Shown: in pieces, positions 1 to 9,265 of the stretch
How positions within the stretch are numbered: the stretch's first letter is position 1
Layout of the letters: every line of letters begins with the position of its first letter
Source: Pseudomonas extremaustralis
Lineage (GTDB): Bacteria > Pseudomonadota > Gammaproteobacteria > Pseudomonadales > Pseudomonadaceae
DNA: 64,000 nucleotides
NCBI RefSeq assembly: GCF_900102035.1
Contig: NZ_LT629689.1
Coordinates: forward strand, 496,001 to 560,000
Reading direction: 5' to 3'
Notes under the pieces: model-generated
What the model was told of the DNA's origin: nothing
The model's input: only the letters and a program-made list of their open reading frames with translations
The model's database searches: none
Position numbers and translations under genes: made by a program

Positions 1-464
1 GCGATGGCTTTACCGCGCTCCACCCCCGGCAGCCAGCGGGTGAAGTAATAGATCACGCCGGGGAAGAAGCCCGCTTCGGCCACACCCAGCAGAAAACGCA
101 GGATGTAGAAGTGGGTTTCGTTCTGGATGAACGCCATCAGCGTGGCGACGATGCCCCAGGTGAACATGATGCGGGTCAGCCAGATACGCGCGCCGACCTT
201 TTGCAGCAGCATGTTGGAGGGCACTTCGAAGAGGGCGTAGCCGATGAAGAACAACCCGGCGCCAAAGCCATAGGCCGCGGCGCCGATGCCCAAGTCATGC
301 TCCATGTGCGTGCGCACGAAGCCGATGTTGACCCGGTCGATGTAGTTGAGGATGAACATGATCACGAACAGTGGGAGCACATGGCCCTTCACTTTGCTCA
401 CGGCGCGCGCGAGGGCTGAATCACGTTCGGGTGTGGCAGCTGCATGGCTTGAAGGACTCACCAT
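1..464 (-). CDS. MFS transporter, ACS (anion:cation symporter) type, 3' end outside window
   Basis: The N-terminal ~154 residues of a 12-TM major facilitator are visible; the rest lies left of the window. A short soluble N-terminus leads into the first helix, followed by the motif NYIDRVNIGF, typical of the ACS family that includes glucarate, galactonate and 4-hydroxyphenylacetate carriers. Further on, TRWLPGVERGKA fits the conserved loop 4-5 of these carriers. The ATG at 462-464 starts the family-typical N-terminus. It diverges from a GntR/FCD regulator at 800, which probably controls it. The substrate is probably a sugar acid or other organic anion, but which one cannot be told from this fragment. 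Confidence 0.9.
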   Translation of the reverse strand, partial: MVSPSSHAAATPERDSALARAVSKVKGHVLPLFVIMFILNYIDRVNIGFVRTHMEHDLGIGAAAYGFGAGLFFIGYALFEVPSNMLLQKVGARIWLTRIMFTWGIVATLMAFIQNETHFYILRFLLGVAEAGFFPGVIYYFTRWLPGVERGKAI

Positions 465-799
465 TTAAAAACGCCCCCTGATTTATTTTTGTGTGGGTTT
501 GTACGGGTGTTGATAGACATCATACAAGTTGATTTCTTCGGTTCGCAATGTGCTGCCGAGATTTTTGTGGGCATAAGGCGGCGGGATGATCAGGTTTTTT
601 GGTTATTTGCCCTGTATTTGTTGGGTTTTTATGGGGTTTTGAAGCGATTTGTTGGGAAGGGCAGGCGTAAAGAAGATTGCATCTAAAGCACTCTTTGATA
701 TTGGTTGTCATACAAGTTGGTGGCTTTTTCAATCAACACCGCCTCGCCTCCGAACGGAATGTTAAGCTCCGCCCAGCCCAACCCCGTGGACCCGCAACG
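465..799. promoter_or_regulatory. Divergent intergenic region with two GntR-like operator copies
   Basis: This 335-bp AT-rich spacer separates the MFS gene from the GntR/FCD regulator. The 12-mer TCATACAAGTTG occurs twice in the same orientation, at 520-531 and 708-719. The second copy forms the dyad TTGTCATACAA (705-715), which fits the TTGT-N3-ACAA operator core known for FadR/FCD-type GntR regulators. The first copy sits about 56 bp before the MFS start and the second about 80 bp before the regulator start, so one site per promoter is plausible. Operator function is inferred. Confidence 0.6.
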
Positions 800-1510
800 A
801 TGCCCATTGAAAGTGGAACCCCTGTGCGTAGACGCTCCAACAACCTGGCCCAAGGCGTGGTCGATGCCCTGACCCAGCGCATCCTGCTCGGGCAATTGAA
901 ACCCGGTGAGAAACTGCCGTCGGAATCCACCATCGTGCTCGAGCATGGCGTGAGCCGTACCGTGGTGCGCGAAGCGATTTCCAAATTGCAGGCGTCGGGG
1001 CTGGTGGAGACGCGCCACGGCATTGGCACTTTTGTCCTGGCGCAGCAGCCACCGTCCGGGCTGCGCCTGCATGTGGATACGGTCGCCAGTGTGCGCAGCA
1101 TGCTGGAGCTGCGCCTGGGCCTGGAGGTACAGGCCGTGGCGCTGGCCGCCATGCGCCGCAGCGACGCGCAACTCGCGCGCATGCGCGAGGCGCTCACCGA
1201 CTACCAGGCTTCGCTGGCCAACCACGACAGCTGCGTGGAAGAGGACAAACGTTTTCACCAACTGATCGCCGAGGCCACCGGCAATACCTTTTTTACCGAG
1301 ATCATGCTGCACCTGGGCAATGCGATGATCCCGCGTACCCAGGTCAAGGGTGACGAACGCGGCGGCGCCGACTTTTCCAAACTCGGGCAGTTGGCGCACC
1401 TGGAGCATGAGGCGATTTTCAACGCAATCAAGCGCCAGGACCCGGACGCGGCCCGCGCCGCCATGGTGCTGCACCTGAGCAACAGTCGGGACCGTTTTTC
1501 GGGCGCGTAG
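800..1510 (+). CDS. GntR family transcriptional regulator, FadR/FCD subfamily
   Basis: 236 residues. An N-terminal winged helix-turn-helix is visible (LKPGEKLPSESTI, then HGVSRTVVREAISKLQASGL, residues ~30-75). It is followed by an all-helical FCD ligand domain that binds small carboxylates or sugar acids (RFHQLIAEATGN near residue 150 and a C-terminal HL-SNSRDRF). The open frame extends upstream to 677, but the ATG at 800 puts the HTH at its usual distance from the N-terminus. It is divergent from the MFS transporter and probably represses it until the transported acid is present. Confidence 0.9.
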   Translation: MPIESGTPVRRRSNNLAQGVVDALTQRILLGQLKPGEKLPSESTIVLEHGVSRTVVREAISKLQASGLVETRHGIGTFVLAQQPPSGLRLHVDTVASVRSMLELRLGLEVQAVALAAMRRSDAQLARMREALTDYQASLANHDSCVEEDKRFHQLIAEATGNTFFTEIMLHLGNAMIPRTQVKGDERGGADFSKLGQLAHLEHEAIFNAIKRQDPDAARAAMVLHLSNSRDRFSGA

Positions 1511-1536
1511 AGTCTTTGCATCCAAAGGAATAGCCA

Positions 1537-2220
1537 TTGAACGAACACACCTTATCCCTGCGCCTGGAGCGCGTGGCGGCGAACGTGCCAGTTGGCGCGC
1601 GCCTGGCCGATATCGGCTCCGACCACGGCTACCTGCCCGTGGCCTTGATGCGCCGTGGCCTGATCGCGGCGGCGGTGGCGGGGGAAGTGGCGACCACACC
1701 GTTTCACGCAGCGCAGCGCACGGTGCGGGACAACGACCTGCAGCCACACATCAGCGTGCGCCTGGCCGATGGTCTGGCGGCCATCCAGCCGGGCGATGGC
1801 ATCACCGCGATCAGCGTCTGCGGCATGGGCGGCGAGACGATCCGCGACATCCTGGACAACGGCAAAGCCCATCTGCGCGGCAAAGAGCGCCTGATCCTGC
1901 AACCCAACGGCGGCGAGCAGCCCTTGCGGCAGTGGTTGATGGATAACGGCTACAGCATCCTCCATGAAGAACTGCTGCGGGAGAACCGGTTCTACTACGA
2001 GATCATCGTCGCCGAACGTGCCGCCCCGGTGCGTTACACCCCTGAACAACTGTACTTCGGCCCGTTGCAGATGCAGGCGCGCAGCCCCTTGTTCCTGGCT
2101 AAGTGGCAGCGTTTGTTGGGGTTGAAACGCAAAACCCTGGCCGGGCTCGAACAAGCACCGCCAGCGAAGGTGCAGGCAATCACCGAGCAGATCAACTGGA
2201 TCAGTGCGCTGCTGGCTTGA
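1537..2220 (+). CDS. trmK: tRNA (adenine(22)-N1)-methyltransferase family protein
   Basis: 227 residues, COG2384 family. A Rossmann methyltransferase core binds S-adenosylmethionine through ADIGSDHGYLPVALM near residue 25. The family-specific VCGMGGETIRDIL near residue 105 and LQPNGGEQPLRQWL follow, and the C-terminal part is helical. Members methylate N1 of A22 in tRNA in Bacillus; the function in Pseudomonas is less well documented. The start used is TTG at 1537, preceded by CAAAGGAATAG, a good ribosome binding site; no ATG lies close. It starts 26 bp after the GntR gene in the same direction, without obvious functional relation. Confidence 0.85.
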   Translation: MNEHTLSLRLERVAANVPVGARLADIGSDHGYLPVALMRRGLIAAAVAGEVATTPFHAAQRTVRDNDLQPHISVRLADGLAAIQPGDGITAISVCGMGGETIRDILDNGKAHLRGKERLILQPNGGEQPLRQWLMDNGYSILHEELLRENRFYYEIIVAERAAPVRYTPEQLYFGPLQMQARSPLFLAKWQRLLGLKRKTLAGLEQAPPAKVQAITEQINWISALLA

Positions 2221-2362
2221 GCGTGGGCACTGGCCCTGTGACAAGCAGGCTTACCCGAACCCGACAGCATGGGTGCAATGGAGCAGGGTGGGGAGTACGC
2301 CTTTGCGAAGTAAAAGGGCATACCCTGCACTGCCCGGTCGGGGACAACGTGACCTTCAGCCG

Positions 2363-3532
2363 TTATCGACTGGCAAAACGCTTGAGCGAAAACGATGACA
2401 AATCCAAGTCACTCGCCCCCTGGATGCACCACTGTGCAAACGCCTCGCCCAGCGCCGCCGAATGCTTGAAGCCATGCCCAGAGCACGGCGATGCCACCAG
2501 GGTGTGCTGCAGCGTGGGATGCTCATCGATGATGAAGTGGTGGTCCGGCGTCACGGTGTAGGCACACACCGCCGACTTGACCACCTTGGCCGTGACCCCG
2601 GCAATCCGGCCTTGCACCTGCTGTTCATACATTTGCCGTTCCTGCGCCGCCGAGACTGTGCGGTCGAGTGTCTCGGGCGTGGAAGGGGTGTGGTACTGCG
2701 CGGTGGCAATCTTCAGGCTGCCCTCGCCGGGCAACGCCGGGAACCCATAGTGGATACCCTCTTCGCCCTGGCCGTGAGTGAGGATGTACGTTGGTGATTT
2801 GCCCACCAGGTCAACGCCTGGCTCAAGCTCGAACCAGAACAGCCGCTGCGGGTAAACACTGAGCAACCGATCGAACGGTGTGCTGAGTAAACCACCCATC
2901 CAGTTGCCCGCACTCACCACCAGCTTGTCCGCCTGCAACGTGCGCCGGTCGGTGGTCACCGTGACGCCGTGTTCGTCCGATTGGATTTCGGTAACGGTCT
3001 CGCCCTTGTAGAGCGTTGCTCCGTGTTGTTCTGCCAGTTTGAGCTGCACGTCGATACAGCGCTCCGGCCGCACAAAACCGCCCTCCGGTTCGTAATAGCC
3101 GATGGCGCTGTCCACCACCTGGGCGAATTGGGGGAAACGTTGGCGAATCTGCGTGGCATCCAGCACTTCATGGTCGATGCCATAGGTGCGCGCCAGGCCA
3201 ATGGTGCGCAAGGTGAAATCCGATTCATCGCTGGGGTCAAAGTCATCGCGGGACGTCAGCACCAGCAACCCCGACTGCTCGAACAATGCCTCCCCCGACA
3301 GCGCCTCAAGCTCCCGCCAGATCCGGTGCGAATTGCGCACGATGGGCACGTACTGTGCGCCTTCACCCACCGACAGCCGCGTGATGCGGGTGTCGCCGTG
3401 GCTGGAACCGAAGGTATGGGGCGGGTGATGACGGTCGATACCGGCCACCTTTACCCCGGCTTTTGCCAGTTGGTACACCGTGGCGGCACCCATGGCGCCC
3501 AGGCCGATGACCAGCGATTCATAGCGTTGCAT
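2363..3532 (-). CDS. solA: N-methyl-L-tryptophan oxidase / monomeric sarcosine oxidase family
   Basis: 389 residues, the usual length of MTOX/MSOX enzymes. The FAD-binding dinucleotide fold is at the N-terminus (VIGLGAMGAATVYQLAKAG), followed by the family signature HTFGSSHGDTRITRL. Near residue 310 the SAVCAYTVTPD segment carries the cysteine that in this family forms the 8-alpha-S-cysteinyl bond to FAD. C-terminal CSGHGFKHSAALGE is the conserved flavin-contact motif. The enzyme oxidatively demethylates N-methyl amino acids, giving formaldehyde and hydrogen peroxide. It stands alone and converges on trmK. Substrate assignment within the family is less certain than the family itself. Confidence 0.9.
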   Translation of the reverse strand: MQRYESLVIGLGAMGAATVYQLAKAGVKVAGIDRHHPPHTFGSSHGDTRITRLSVGEGAQYVPIVRNSHRIWRELEALSGEALFEQSGLLVLTSRDDFDPSDESDFTLRTIGLARTYGIDHEVLDATQIRQRFPQFAQVVDSAIGYYEPEGGFVRPERCIDVQLKLAEQHGATLYKGETVTEIQSDEHGVTVTTDRRTLQADKLVVSAGNWMGGLLSTPFDRLLSVYPQRLFWFELEPGVDLVGKSPTYILTHGQGEEGIHYGFPALPGEGSLKIATAQYHTPSTPETLDRTVSAAQERQMYEQQVQGRIAGVTAKVVKSAVCAYTVTPDHHFIIDEHPTLQHTLVASPCSGHGFKHSAALGEAFAQWCIQGASDLDLSSFSLKRFASR

Positions 3533-3729
3533 ATTGGATACTCGCTAGAAGAGAGGGAGCAGTAGTTGAGGGCAGGCGTCGATTAAAAGCAAGGGGAGAG
3601 CGTTAGTCGTGGGGCGCTGATGTACTGGGTAGTGGCGCAGGGTTGTTTTTATTCGAGGCGATTTGAGTTTTGGTGTACAGCATCTATACAGATAATGTCT
3701 ATATGTCATTTATGTATTAAGGAGCACGT
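3533..3729. promoter_or_regulatory. Divergent spacer between oxidase and lipoprotein genes
   Basis: The right half is AT-rich, with a sigma-70-like stretch (TTGAGT around 3664, TATACA around 3686) and a strong Shine-Dalgarno AAGGAG at 3719-3724, six bases before the lipoprotein ATG. No clear operator is visible. Confidence 0.4.
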
Positions 3730-4956
3730 ATGCGTTTAATAACTTGTATCACTACCTTAACAGTTCCAATCTTTTTAACCGCGTGTACGGCTTCCAGGCC
3801 TGAGCCTGGGACACTCCTTAAAACTTGGTCGGAGAGCGTTGCAAATCTCGGTATCCGACCGGTATATCCGTTGCAGGAGAATTTATATCCGGGCAACTTG
3901 CTTTTGGTGCCCACTTATCCAGGTAAGAGCAGGTCGGATATAAAACCTTCAGAGTTTTATAATTACTACCCGATTCCCGTAGGGTCGTTGGATTTGTGTG
4001 CGTTGTATTTACCGATCAAGAATGCGCCGGAAATGCCATTGGTGGAGAATTACGTGGCGCCGGGAGCATCAAAGGATAAGGTGCTGACACCTTGGGCACC
4101 GACGGCAATTAATTATTCGAATTTGAATTGCCACGCATACAACGGTACCGACTTCAAGCTCAATCGGACGGTCGCATTTCCTGCGTTCCAGTTCGGCGCG
4201 TTGGTCGAAGCTGGGGGCGGAGCAAACTTGATGGCCGGAACGGTTGGGGCAAAGGGCAGTGCGGCGGGGAAGGATGACTACCTGATGACTATCTCCGTGC
4301 CGAGTGCAACGGTCATCCGGGTCGACATTGCGGATCTTCTTACGGCTAGATTTTTAGACCGCTTCTATCCAAGGGGCGGTGCAGAGAAATTAAACAGCGA
4401 TATTGGTGCGGTTATGAGTGCGGCTGTTTTTATCGATAAGGAGGGAACCCTCTCAATGCCGGAATTACTCCTTGTCTCCGAAGTTTATTATGCGAATGCC
4501 ATTGATGTTTCAGTCACGGCCTCAGCGGCGCGATCTGCGCAGTTGGCCGCCAGTACCCAGGCGTTAGTTGAACGTTTTGAAAAACTGGATGCTTTGCAGA
4601 GAAAGATGGATGCACTGTCGGGGACTTCGCACGACTCCGGCACCACTGGGCAGGCACAGACAACGCCGTCGCAGAATAAGGCTCAAACAGTGGCTGCGAC
4701 GGAAACGCAACAAAGTATCAAGAATGAACTGGTCCAGCAGATGAGTCAGACTCAATCTGAAATCAATGCACTTTCCAATACGATCTTACCCAATGCACCT
4801 GGGGTGACAGGGGCGGTTAAAAGTGTCACGCGTTCGGGTGTCACACTGACTCAGGTGTTCCCGCGGCCATTGGCAATCGGTTACAGGGCTTTGGCGTATG
4901 ACCCGGTTTTCTTTATGCAGAGACTGGCAAACAAACCGGGTAAAAAAACGCCATGA
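3730..4956 (+). CDS. Putative lipoprotein of unknown function
   Basis: 408 residues. The N-terminus is a lipoprotein signal (MRLITCITTLTVPIFLTAC) with lipobox LTAC, cysteine at residue 19. The body (residues ~30-270) is soluble without recognisable domains; a glycine/alanine patch EAGGGANLMAGTVGAKGSAAG lies near residue 160. Residues ~270-360 are rich in Gln, Ala and Thr and are probably coiled coil (LVERFEKLDALQRKMD, then LVQQMSQTQSEINAL). Codon and base use are more AT-rich than the neighbours, suggesting later acquisition. I do not recognise the family. Confidence 0.8.
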   Translation: MRLITCITTLTVPIFLTACTASRPEPGTLLKTWSESVANLGIRPVYPLQENLYPGNLLLVPTYPGKSRSDIKPSEFYNYYPIPVGSLDLCALYLPIKNAPEMPLVENYVAPGASKDKVLTPWAPTAINYSNLNCHAYNGTDFKLNRTVAFPAFQFGALVEAGGGANLMAGTVGAKGSAAGKDDYLMTISVPSATVIRVDIADLLTARFLDRFYPRGGAEKLNSDIGAVMSAAVFIDKEGTLSMPELLLVSEVYYANAIDVSVTASAARSAQLAASTQALVERFEKLDALQRKMDALSGTSHDSGTTGQAQTTPSQNKAQTVAATETQQSIKNELVQQMSQTQSEINALSNTILPNAPGVTGAVKSVTRSGVTLTQVFPRPLAIGYRALAYDPVFFMQRLANKPGKKTP

Positions 4957-5003
4957 TCAAGTGTTTTGTCGCAAAGCATTCTTGCGCGGAATCGGGCGTT
5001 GAC

Positions 5004-5026
5004 TGCCGGTGAAGCACTCACCGGCA
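5004..5026. terminator. Perfect hairpin between convergent genes
   Basis: TGCCGGTGA, 5-nt loop, TCACCGGCA: a 9-bp perfect stem in the 89-bp gap between two convergent genes. There is no T-tract on either side, so termination is only likely, possibly bidirectional. Confidence 0.5.
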
Positions 5027-5045
5027 ACCCCGATAAAGCCTCCGA

Positions 5046-6305
5046 TCAGCGCACCACATCCAGCGCCGTAAATTCATTCACATAGTGAGTCTGGCTCGAC
5101 GTCGACTCCAGCGTCAGCGCGACCCCCAGGTCCTCGATAAATGCGCGCGAGGTCTGGTAGTCGCCCTGGTCGCATTCCAGCTTGATCGCATCGCCTGTGA
5201 GCGAAGCGAACACCTGCTTGGCCGGGAAGCGCTCGCCGATCTTGCAGGTCATGGTGGTCTGGACGGGCCTGTCGTTCGGTTTCTCCGGCATGTTCGCCAT
5301 GCGCAGTCGCGCGCTCAAGGTCTGGCCCGGTGTCCAGCTCGTCGGCAGGTTGAGTTCCACCTCACGGGTTTGCAGCACACGGCCATCGCCGATGCCATTC
5401 ATCTTCGACTTCAATTGGATCAGGTCCGCCTTGGTCTGGCGCTCCACGTGGAAGGTGCTGTTGTAGACCTCGTTCTTGTTCAGCAGGCCACCGTCGGCGC
5501 TGAGGGTCACGGACGTCGGGCTGTCCGGGCTGCCGTCGCCCTTTTTGGCCCGATAGGTGTAGGTCAGGGTCTTGAACTTGGGTTGCAGCAGCGGGGCGTC
5601 GAGGTGTTGGAGTACGCCTGCGGGCACCTCGACATCGTTGATGCTCGGCTCCACCACGGTGCGCGGGTAATCGACCGGCGCGATGTCCGGACGCAACAGC
5701 GCCAGCAGCGCCGCGTCCACACCGCCCTGCACCGAACAGCTGACACGCGATTGCGTGCCCTGTTTGCCTTCCGGTTCCACGATCAGCACGCGCTCCACGT
5801 GCCGCGTGCCCGGTGCCTTGCCCGGCTGGGGTTTGATCGCTTGCCAGTGGTCGCCGACCTTGAGTTCGCTGCGGGTGTATTCCCCATCGCCTTTGTGCAG
5901 CAGTGCGGGTTGTTCCAGCAGTGGGGTGAGGTGTTGGGCGACGTCGTCGATACCACCCTGCACGATAAAGCTCCAGTAATAGTAGAGCCCCAACTCGCCC
6001 AGGTCGGTGACCTCGTCGGCGTAGGACACCAACTTCAAACCGGCGATCGGCGGCGCGCTGACCGGCACCGAGTTGCCGTTGCGGCTGGCGCGATCCGGCA
6101 CCGCGATCCAGGCAAAGTCCTTGTCCTGCTTGAGCGGCGCGTAGGCCTTCCACGCGTCGCGGTAGGTGTTCAGGCTGCTGAAGAAACTCGCATCGCAACG
6201 GGTAAAGGCCTTGAGCGTATCGACCAGGGCCGCGTCGTCGGCGTGGGCCAGTGAAGGCAGGAGCAAGGCTGAGGAAAGGACGAGGGCGGCGGCGGGCAAC
6301 TTCAT
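5046..6305 (-). CDS. Secreted/periplasmic protein of unknown function
   Basis: 419 residues with a clear Sec signal peptide (MKLPAAALVLSSALLLPSLAHA, cleavage after AHA). The mature part starts with DDAALVDTLKAFTRCDASFF and contains four conserved-looking cysteines (in RCDASF, VSCSVQ, MTCKIG, KLECDQ), suggesting two disulfides in the periplasm. The remainder looks like mixed beta structure. I recognise no enzyme motif or family. It converges with the lipoprotein gene at 3730 and shares no obvious operon partner. Confidence 0.8.
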   Translation of the reverse strand: MKLPAAALVLSSALLLPSLAHADDAALVDTLKAFTRCDASFFSSLNTYRDAWKAYAPLKQDKDFAWIAVPDRASRNGNSVPVSAPPIAGLKLVSYADEVTDLGELGLYYYWSFIVQGGIDDVAQHLTPLLEQPALLHKGDGEYTRSELKVGDHWQAIKPQPGKAPGTRHVERVLIVEPEGKQGTQSRVSCSVQGGVDAALLALLRPDIAPVDYPRTVVEPSINDVEVPAGVLQHLDAPLLQPKFKTLTYTYRAKKGDGSPDSPTSVTLSADGGLLNKNEVYNSTFHVERQTKADLIQLKSKMNGIGDGRVLQTREVELNLPTSWTPGQTLSARLRMANMPEKPNDRPVQTTMTCKIGERFPAKQVFASLTGDAIKLECDQGDYQTSRAFIEDLGVALTLESTSSQTHYVNEFTALDVVR

Positions 6306-6400
6306 TGCACTGAATTTCCGTATCGTGGCGGGAGCCCGGCATTATCCAGAGATTGGGGGCCGGGCTCTAGCGCTGATCAACCATCGTCAGCGCCGGTCAT

Positions 6401-6781
6401 TCAGATCCACCGGTCATTCACGGCGGTACGGTCCCCACCCTCATGGCCGGTGTTCAAAATGCCCCGGGGTTCGATCATCATCAGCCTGGCTTCACCTTCG
6501 GCAGCCGTCCGGTGCTCGATTCCATGCGGGACCACATACAGTTCCCCCGGCGCCACATACACGGGACCGTCTGGCAGATCGATCCGCAGCGTGCCTTCCA
6601 GCACCAGAAACGCCTCGTCGGTTTCCGGGTGCGAGTGCCAGATGAATTCACCCTCGATGCGCACCACCTTGAACTGGTAGTCGTTCATTTCGGCGACGAC
6701 CCGCGGGCTCCACTGTTCGTCGATAAGCGCGGCTTTGTGCGCAAGGTTGATCGGGGCTGCCGGGTACGGTGACGAAGTCAT
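6401..6781 (-). CDS. Cupin domain protein
   Basis: 126 residues forming a single small cupin barrel. Motif 1 (IWHSHPETDEAFLVLEG) supplies the two histidines and the glutamate of the metal site, and motif 2 (LYVVPHGIEHRT) a third histidine. Such stand-alone cupins bind a metal and act as small isomerases, dioxygenases or sensors; the reaction here is unknown. The ATG at 6779-6781 is chosen because upstream residues are not cupin-like. It lies 90 bp downstream of cheB in the same orientation but is probably a separate unit. Confidence 0.88.
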   Translation of the reverse strand: MTSSPYPAAPINLAHKAALIDEQWSPRVVAEMNDYQFKVVRIEGEFIWHSHPETDEAFLVLEGTLRIDLPDGPVYVAPGELYVVPHGIEHRTAAEGEARLMMIEPRGILNTGHEGGDRTAVNDRWI

Positions 6782-6871
6782 GACGAATCCTCTGGTGGGT
6801 GAGAGGGGCCAGACTATCGACGCCAGGGGGGGGGCCTGGCTTGTACGATCCTGCACGTTGGGCGCTGACCT

Positions 6872-7954
6872 TCACTTGTACAGAATCGCCTGATGAATAT
6901 CCTCCAGCGCCATGATGCGCTGGGCGGCGTTGAGCTTGATGGCCTCCTTGGGCATGCCGAACACCACGCAGCTGGCTTCGTCCTGGGCCACCGTGGCGGC
7001 GCCGGCGTCGAGCATCTCCTTGAGGCCGCGCGCGCCGTCGTCGCCCATGCCGGTCATGATGATGCCGGTGGCGTTCTTGCCGGCGAACTTGGCCACCGAG
7101 CGAAACAGCACATCCACCGAAGGCCGATGCCGGTTGACCAGCGGCCCGTCGATCACTTGGGCGTGATAGTAGGCGCCGCTGCGGGTGACCATCAGGTGCT
7201 TGCCACCAGGGGCGATCAGCGCCAGGCCAGGCAGGATGCGGTCGTTGTTGCGCGCTTCGCGCACCTCGATCTGGCACACGCTGTTGAGGCGCTCGGCAAA
7301 GGATGCGGTGAATTTCTCGGGCATGTGCTGCACGATCACCATGCCGGGGCACACCCTCGGCAGTGCCGTCAGCACCGCCTCCAGCGCCTGGGTGCCGCCG
7401 GTGGAGGTGCCGATGGCGACGATGCGTTCGGTGGTCTGTGCCATGGCATGGCCATTGGCGGCGGGCAGGATCGCATCCGCGGTGAGCTTGCTGGCCGGGG
7501 CCGGTGGTGGCGCCGGCCTTGCGCTGCGCTTGCCGAGGTTCTTGACGTTGGAGTTCGCGGCGGCGCGGATCGCCGCGACCAGCTCGGCCGCCGACTCGAT
7601 GAGGAAATGCTTCAAGCCGGTCGTGGGCTTGGCGATGATGTCCACCGCGCCGGCCGACAGCGCTTGCAGGGAGGTTTCCGCGCCTTTCTGGGTCAGCGAG
7701 GAACAGATCACCACGGGCGTCGGTCGCTCGCTCATGATTTTCTTGAGAAAGGTGATGCCGTCCATGCGCGGCATTTCCACGTCCAGCACGATCACGTCCG
7801 GCCATTCCCGGGCGAGTTTGTCCATGGCGAAAATCGGGTCGGAGGCGGCGCCCATGACGTGGATGTCCGGGGTGTCGCTGAGAATCGCCAGCAGTACCTG
7901 GCGCACCACGGCCGAGTCATCGACCAACAGCACACTGATTTTTTTGGTAGGCAT
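6872..7954 (-). CDS. cheB: Chemotaxis response regulator protein-glutamate methylesterase
   Basis: 360 residues. The N-terminal receiver domain has the phosphoacceptor Asp58 ([13 protein letters not shown]) and the acidic pair in LLVDDS. A Pro/Ala linker (~145-160) leads to the esterase/deamidase domain with triad Ser184 (IGTSTGG), His210 (VQHMPE) and Asp306 (GMGDDGA). It removes methyl groups from receptor glutamates and deamidates glutamines, resetting the MCP signal. It is the last gene of the che operon and overlaps cheD by 38 bp. Confidence 0.97.
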   Translation of the reverse strand: MPTKKISVLLVDDSAVVRQVLLAILSDTPDIHVMGAASDPIFAMDKLAREWPDVIVLDVEMPRMDGITFLKKIMSERPTPVVICSSLTQKGAETSLQALSAGAVDIIAKPTTGLKHFLIESAAELVAAIRAAANSNVKNLGKRSARPAPPPAPASKLTADAILPAANGHAMAQTTERIVAIGTSTGGTQALEAVLTALPRVCPGMVIVQHMPEKFTASFAERLNSVCQIEVREARNNDRILPGLALIAPGGKHLMVTRSGAYYHAQVIDGPLVNRHRPSVDVLFRSVAKFAGKNATGIIMTGMGDDGARGLKEMLDAGAATVAQDEASCVVFGMPKEAIKLNAAQRIMALEDIHQAILYK

Positions 7955-8450
7955 TTTTTTGAGGTGTTCCCATTGGTTGATGCCGGACCCAGACGTCGCC
8001 GTTCCACAGGTCGAACATGATCGTGCGGTAACCGGTACTGCCCATGTCCTGGGCCGTCAGGTTCAGGTGATGGCGCTCGACGAGGGCCAGGGCGGCGCGG
8101 ATATTCAGGCTGGCCACGTCCTGCGTCGACACCAGGCGCTGGCGCTCGGGGAACATCTTGCCGCCGCCGAACAGCTTGACGTGGTAATCCCGTGCTTGTG
8201 TGCCGTTGACGTGGGCGTGGCGCAGCAGCAGTTCCAGGGCCTCATCGGCATACCGGCCGTCCAGCGGCTGATCGTTGCGCAAGCGCCCCGGCAGCATGAA
8301 GTGGCACATGCCGCCGATCAGCCGTTGCGGGTGCCAGAACGTGATCGCCACGCAGGAACCGAGCAAGGTGCGCAAGCGCGTTGGCCGCGTCGCAAAGCAC
8401 ACCTGGCCGGGCGCCAATACCACTTCGGTCGTACCGACAGGCTTTTTCAT
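7917..8450 (-). CDS. cheD: Chemoreceptor glutamine deamidase
   Basis: 177 residues. The CheD fold motifs are [11 protein letters not shown] (nucleophile Cys33) and [11 protein letters not shown] (His50), followed by [10 protein letters not shown]. In the family the Cys-His-Thr triad deamidates selected receptor glutamines, making them available to CheR. It overlaps cheR by 4 bp (ATGA type) at its start and cheB by 38 bp at its end, so translation of cheR-cheD-cheB is probably coupled. Confidence 0.95.
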   Translation of the reverse strand: MKKPVGTTEVVLAPGQVCFATRPTRLRTLLGSCVAITFWHPQRLIGGMCHFMLPGRLRNDQPLDGRYADEALELLLRHAHVNGTQARDYHVKLFGGGKMFPERQRLVSTQDVASLNIRAALALVERHHLNLTAQDMGSTGYRTIMFDLWNGDVWVRHQPMGTPQKNAYQKNQCAVGR

Positions 8451-9256
8451 GGCTTGCGGTAGATCGACGGCGCTACCAGCTTCAAGGTGTCATTGACGCC
8501 GTGCAGGCTTTCCGAGTGGCTGATGATCAGGTGCCCGCCAGGTTTGAGCAGCGGCAGCAGGCGCGCGACCACTTGGATCTTGGTCGGCTGGTCGAAATAG
8601 ATCATCACGTTGCGCAGGAAGATCACCTCGAACTCGCCAAGGGCGGGCAGCGCTTCGTTGAGGTTGACCTGGACAAAATTGACGCGGTCACGCAAGGCCT
8701 TGTCGATCAGAAACGTACCTTCCTGGCGGCCGATGCCCTTGAGGCAATACTTGGTCAGCAGCGGTCGGGGCAGTGTCTCGGTGCGTTCCATGGCGTAATG
8801 GCCGGTGCGCGCCTTGGCCAGCACTTGGCTGCTGATGTCCGAGCCGACGATTTCCCAGGGCGTCGTGCCCAGGCTCTCGGCCAGGGTCATCGCCAGGCTG
8901 TAGGGTTCTTCGCCGGAGGAACTGGCCGCGCTCCATACGCGAAACAACTTGCCCGGCGCGGCCTTGGGCAGTACGTGCTGACGCAGGAAGTCGAAGTGCT
9001 TGGGCTCGCGGAAAAAATAGGTTTCGTTGGTGGTCAGCAAATCCAGGGCGACCTGCAACTCGCTCTTGCGCGGGTCACTCATGATCAGCTTGAAATACTC
9101 GCCATAGCTGTGCAGCTCGTAGTGCTTGAGGCGCTTGAACAGGCGCCCGGCCACCAGGGCTTTCTTGGCCGGCGACAGGCTGATGCCCGCCGCGCGGTAC
9201 AGCCAGGTCTGGAACTGACCGAATTCACGATCATCGATGGAGACAGTGTCTGACAT
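8447..9256 (-). CDS. cheR: Chemotaxis protein-glutamate O-methyltransferase
   Basis: 269 residues. The helical N-terminal domain (residues ~10-70) precedes the SAM-binding methyltransferase domain with FRVWSAASSSGEEPYSLAM, VGSDISSQVLAKA and LRNVMIYFD. It methylates receptor glutamates with S-adenosylmethionine. The beta-subdomain used for docking on receptor tail pentapeptides is within the methyltransferase domain, which is relevant because the operon MCP ends in EFTRF. It lies 9 bp downstream of cheW. Confidence 0.96.
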   Translation of the reverse strand: MSDTVSIDDREFGQFQTWLYRAAGISLSPAKKALVAGRLFKRLKHYELHSYGEYFKLIMSDPRKSELQVALDLLTTNETYFFREPKHFDFLRQHVLPKAAPGKLFRVWSAASSSGEEPYSLAMTLAESLGTTPWEIVGSDISSQVLAKARTGHYAMERTETLPRPLLTKYCLKGIGRQEGTFLIDKALRDRVNFVQVNLNEALPALGEFEVIFLRNVMIYFDQPTKIQVVARLLPLLKPGGHLIISHSESLHGVNDTLKLVAPSIYRKP

Positions 9257-9265
9257 GGCCGGGGC

